A DNA stretch of 64,000 bases, taken from Warburgia ugandensis (lineage: Eukaryota > Streptophyta > Magnoliopsida > Canellales > Canellaceae). This document shows, piece by piece, positions 60,461 through 64,000 of the stretch (positions are counted from its first letter, which is position 1; every line of letters starts with the position of its first letter). Location of the stretch: contig CP141128.1 of assembly GCA_035236585.1 (NCBI GenBank), positions 33,896,684 to 33,960,683 on the forward strand, in the 5' to 3' direction. The notes under the pieces were generated by a model. The model saw nothing but the letters and a program-made list of their open reading frames with translations. It was not told where the DNA came from and did not search any database. Position numbers and translations under genes: made by a program.

Positions 60461-63400
60461 TTGGCACAATGTCTCAACACTTTAAGCTCTATGAATACAC
60501 ATGGAATAATGTCAAAATGTTACTTATCCATCGAAGTCCTTAGACACAAAGTCAAATCACTTCAAGAGTCCTTGGATGTTCCTAAGCCCAATGTTTAAAC
60601 ATTTCAAACCACTGGATGATCCTTAGTACATGTTTCAAGCAAGTTAAGCACTAGGGAGTCCCAAGGCACAATTTCAAAACAATATATGTCATTGAAAGTC
60701 CTCTAGGCACAAGGCAAATCACTTTGAGCCTTGGGACGATCCTTTTTGAGCAACGTCTGAGCACTTTGAGCTCTTGGAAGTATCATTACACAATGTCTTT
60801 AGAATTACATATCCATGGAAGTCCCTAGGCACAAAGTCAAATCACTTCAAATGCTGGGATATTCCCAAATAATAATGACTAAAGGTTTCAAGTCATTTGA
60901 TGATCCTTGTCTCAATATCTAGGCAATTTAAATTTTGGGAAGTCCCAAAGGACAATGACAAAAAAATACAAGCCCTTGGAACTCCCTGGGCAAAATGTCA
61001 AATTGCTTCAAGTTGTAGAAAGTTCCCAAATACAACATCCAAACTTATCAAGCTGTTGAATGATCGTTGCCATAAGATCTAAGTACTTTAAGAGACATGA
61101 AGTCCAAGGCATAATGCAAATGCTTTAGATGTGCATGGATGACCCAAGCACAAAGTTAAATCACGTCAAGTACTGGGATATTCCCAAATGCAATGTCTAA
61201 ACTTTTCAAGCCATTGGATGATCATTAACAAATGTTTAAGTACCTAAATAGCTAGGAAGACCCAAGCACATTATCCAATCAATACATGTCCCTTGGAAGT
61301 CCTTAGCTATCATTCGAATCACTTCAAGTAATGGGACGTTCCCGAATACAATGTTTAAACTTTTCAAGTAGTTGGATGACCCTTGGCACAATGTCTGAGC
61401 ATGTTAGGTTGTGGGATGTCCTATGGTATAGTGTCAAAACATTATGTGTCCTTGAAAGTTATTGAGCACAAAGTCAAATTACTTCGACTCCTAGGTAGTT
61501 CCCAAACACAATCTCCAAAATTTTCAAGATGATCCTAGCCAAACCGTTCGGGCAAGGTAAATAGGAACAAAAATCACTTCTAGTATTGGGATGTTTGTGG
61601 AGACAATTTCAAAACTCTTCAAACTATTCGATGATGCTCGAAATAATGTCCAAGCATGTTAAATGCAGGTAAGTCCTTCACACAATATCAATATGTCGTT
61701 GGATGTCTTTAGGCACAAAGTCAAATCACTTCGAGTCTAAGGATGCTCCCTAGCACCTTGTCTAAACTTTTCAAGCTATTAGACTATCCTTGGCACAATG
61801 TTAGATTGCATAAATCATTGGTAAATCTAAGTCACAATATCAAAATATTATATGTCCTTAGAAGTCCCTAAGAACAAAGTCAAATGACTTCGAGTCCTGA
61901 AATCCTTGGCCCAATGCTTTAGCACTTTATATGCTAAGAAGTCCCAAGGCACAATGCCAAAAGATTAAATATCCTTGGATGTCCCTATGCACAACGTAAA
62001 ATCACTTAGTACCCTAGGATGTTTCGAAACACATTTGTCTAAACTATTTAAGCTATTGGATGATCCATGAGACAATGTATGAGCAATTTAAATGCTGAGA
62101 AGTCCCATGGCACGATGCCAAAACATTATATGTCCTTGAAAGTTTAGGCACATTGACACTTCAAATCCTAAGATGTTCCCAAACACAATGTGTAAACTTT
62201 TCAAGTCATGGATGATCCACGACCCAATGGCTAAGCATCTAAAGAGCTAGGAAGTCAAAATGGTACTATGCCAAAACAATACTTTTCCTTAGAAGCCCCT
62301 AGGCACAATGTCGAATTGCTTCAAATCTTGGGAAGTGCCCCAACAAAATTTCAAAAATTTTCAAGCAATTGGATGATCATTGATGCAATGAATGATCACA
62401 TTATGACAGGGAAGACCCAAGGTAAACTGTAAAAGCATTACTTGTCCTTGGAAGTTCATAGTCACAAAGTCAAATCACTTCGAGTCCTAGAAAGTTTCCA
62501 AACATAATGGCTAAACTTTTTGAGCCTTTGGATGATCCTTGGAACAATATTCAGGCACTTTAAAAGCTTGATTGTACCAAAACATAATTCCAAAACATTA
62601 CATGTGCTTGAATGTCCCTGCGGACAAAGTCAAAACCCCTTCGAGAACATAAAAAGTTCTAAAACATGATGTCTAAATTTTCAAGATGTTAGATGATCAT
62701 TCGCACAATGTTCAGGCACCTTAAATGCTGGAAAGCCCTAGGCACAATGTCAAAGCAATACATGTCTTTGGAAGTCCTCAGAAACAAAGTTGAATTGCTT
62801 TGAGTTGTAGGAAGTTTCCAAATGCAACGCCTGAACTTTTCAAGCGGTCAGATGATCCTTAGCCCAATGTCACCACATGTAAAACACTACCAAGTTACAT
62901 GGTACGATGTCAAAACATTATGAGTCCTTGGAAGTCCCTAGGCATAGTGTCAAATTACTTCGAGTCTTGGAAAGTTCACAAATGTAAGGGATAAACTATT
63001 CATGCTGTTGGATGCTCCATGGAACAATTTTCCAACAAGTTAAGTGCTAAGAAGCCTGAAGGCACAATGTCAAAACATTAAAAGTCCATTGAAGACTCAA
63101 ATCCTAAAGTCAAATCTCTTCGAGTCCTGAAATGATCTCAAACACAATGTAAAAACTTTTCATGCCATTAGATGATCCTTGGCACAATCTTTGAGCATGT
63201 TAAATACTGTGAATTCCTAAGGCACAATGTCAAAACAATAAATTTACTTAGAAATCCTTGTGCACAAAAGTCAAATTGTTTTGATTCTTGTGGAGCTCTT
63301 AAACACAATTTCTAGACTTCTCAAGCTGTTTGATGATCCTTGGAACAATTCCTCAGAACTTTCTAATGTGGGAGGTCCTAAAGCACAATGCCAAAACATC

Positions 63401-64000
63401 ACATGTCCATGGAAGTTCCTAAGCACAAAGTCAAATCATTTCGAGCCCTAAGAAGCTATGAGGCACAATGTTTAAACATTCCATGCCATTGGTTGAGCCC
63501 TGGCGTTCGACCTCTTGAAGTGTTGGTAAGTCCCAAGTAACAATGGCAAAACTTTACATGTCCTTGGATGTCTATAGGCACAAAGCCAAATAAGTTTGTG
63601 CCTAGCAAGTACCCAACGACAATGTCCAAACTTTTAAAGCTATTGGATGATCCTTGGGAAAAAGTCTAGGCTCGTTAAAAGCTGGGAAGTTGTGAGGAAC
63701 AAGGCTACTTTACATGTCCTTGGAAGTCTCTAGGCCCAAAGAAAACCAAAAATCACTTTGAGTCCTAGGATGCTCCCACACACAATGTCTAAACATTTCA
63801 AGCTATTAGATGATCCTTGGCACAATGTCTAGGTAATTTAAATGCAGGGAAGACCCAAGGAACATAGTTTAAATAATACATATCATTGGAAATCCCTAAG
63901 AGCAATCTCAAAATCCTTTGAGTCTTGAGAAGTTCCCAAACATAATGTCCAATCTTTTTAAGCCATTGGATGATCCTTAACACAATGTCTAATAACTTTA
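60461..64000. repeat. 160-bp satellite, segment 6, colinear with 32.15-35.62 kb
   Basis: About 22 monomers. Variant monomers occur in the same order as in the main segment at a near-constant offset of about 28.3 kb. Examples: AATGAATGATCACATTATG at about 62385 and 34073; CCATGCCxTTGGTTGAGCCC-type at about 63480 and 35161; GTCCCAAGGCACAATTTCAA at about 60658 and 32327. Runs off the window end. Confidence 0.9.

Overview
This is plant nuclear repeat DNA, most likely angiosperm pericentromeric or other heterochromatin. I found no host protein-coding gene that I can defend. The plant call rests on three things: long TG...CA LTRs with initiator-Met-type primer sites, a Tekay/Del-type chromovirus pol with a C-terminal chromodomain, and a fragment of an organellar-type tRNA-Met. 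I cannot name the species.

1-26.7 kb is a nest of LTR retrotransposons. The host, called M1 here, is a minus-strand element. Its very long 5' LTR is 26743 down to 19456, its primer site lies at 19454-19441, and its non-coding interior continues down to base 1. Element O (228-16392, plus strand, TSD AATTC, LTRs of about 2.8 kb, interior without recognisable genes) sits in that interior. Element I (3456-10931, plus strand, TSD AGAAT, LTRs of about 2.5 kb) sits inside O. I has lost gag, protease and most of reverse transcriptase, but keeps broken RNase H, integrase and chromodomain. A solo LTR, S (22656-25359, TSD GGCCC), sits inside the M1 LTR.

26.7-27.4 kb is an unassigned stretch ending in a 42-bp minisatellite. 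From about 27.4 kb to 50.85 kb, and again from 60.46 kb to the end, the window is a diverged tandem satellite. Its monomer is about 160 bp and is itself four related units of about 40 bp. Monomers are grouped into higher-order blocks of about 2.8 kb, and the last 3.5 kb of the window is colinear with about 32.15-35.62 kb.

The array is interrupted by several pieces: a truncated minus-strand LTR (M2, 27887-30688); a TE-like insert (39.7-40.5 kb); a spacer module present in three copies (40.5-40.97, 43.3-44.64 and 56.57-57.06 kb), one copy of which holds an apparent organellar DNA insert; a solo LTR S2 (45511-48179, TSD ATTTG); and a compound block at 50.85-60.46 kb. That block contains LTR P2, an LTR plus gag relic, a spacer copy, and a minus-strand non-coding interior (M3) with its primer site.

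No element here could transpose on its own. The LTRs still carry TATA boxes, and the order of nesting agrees with apparent LTR divergence: I's LTRs look more alike than O's. Identities were judged by eye, not computed.
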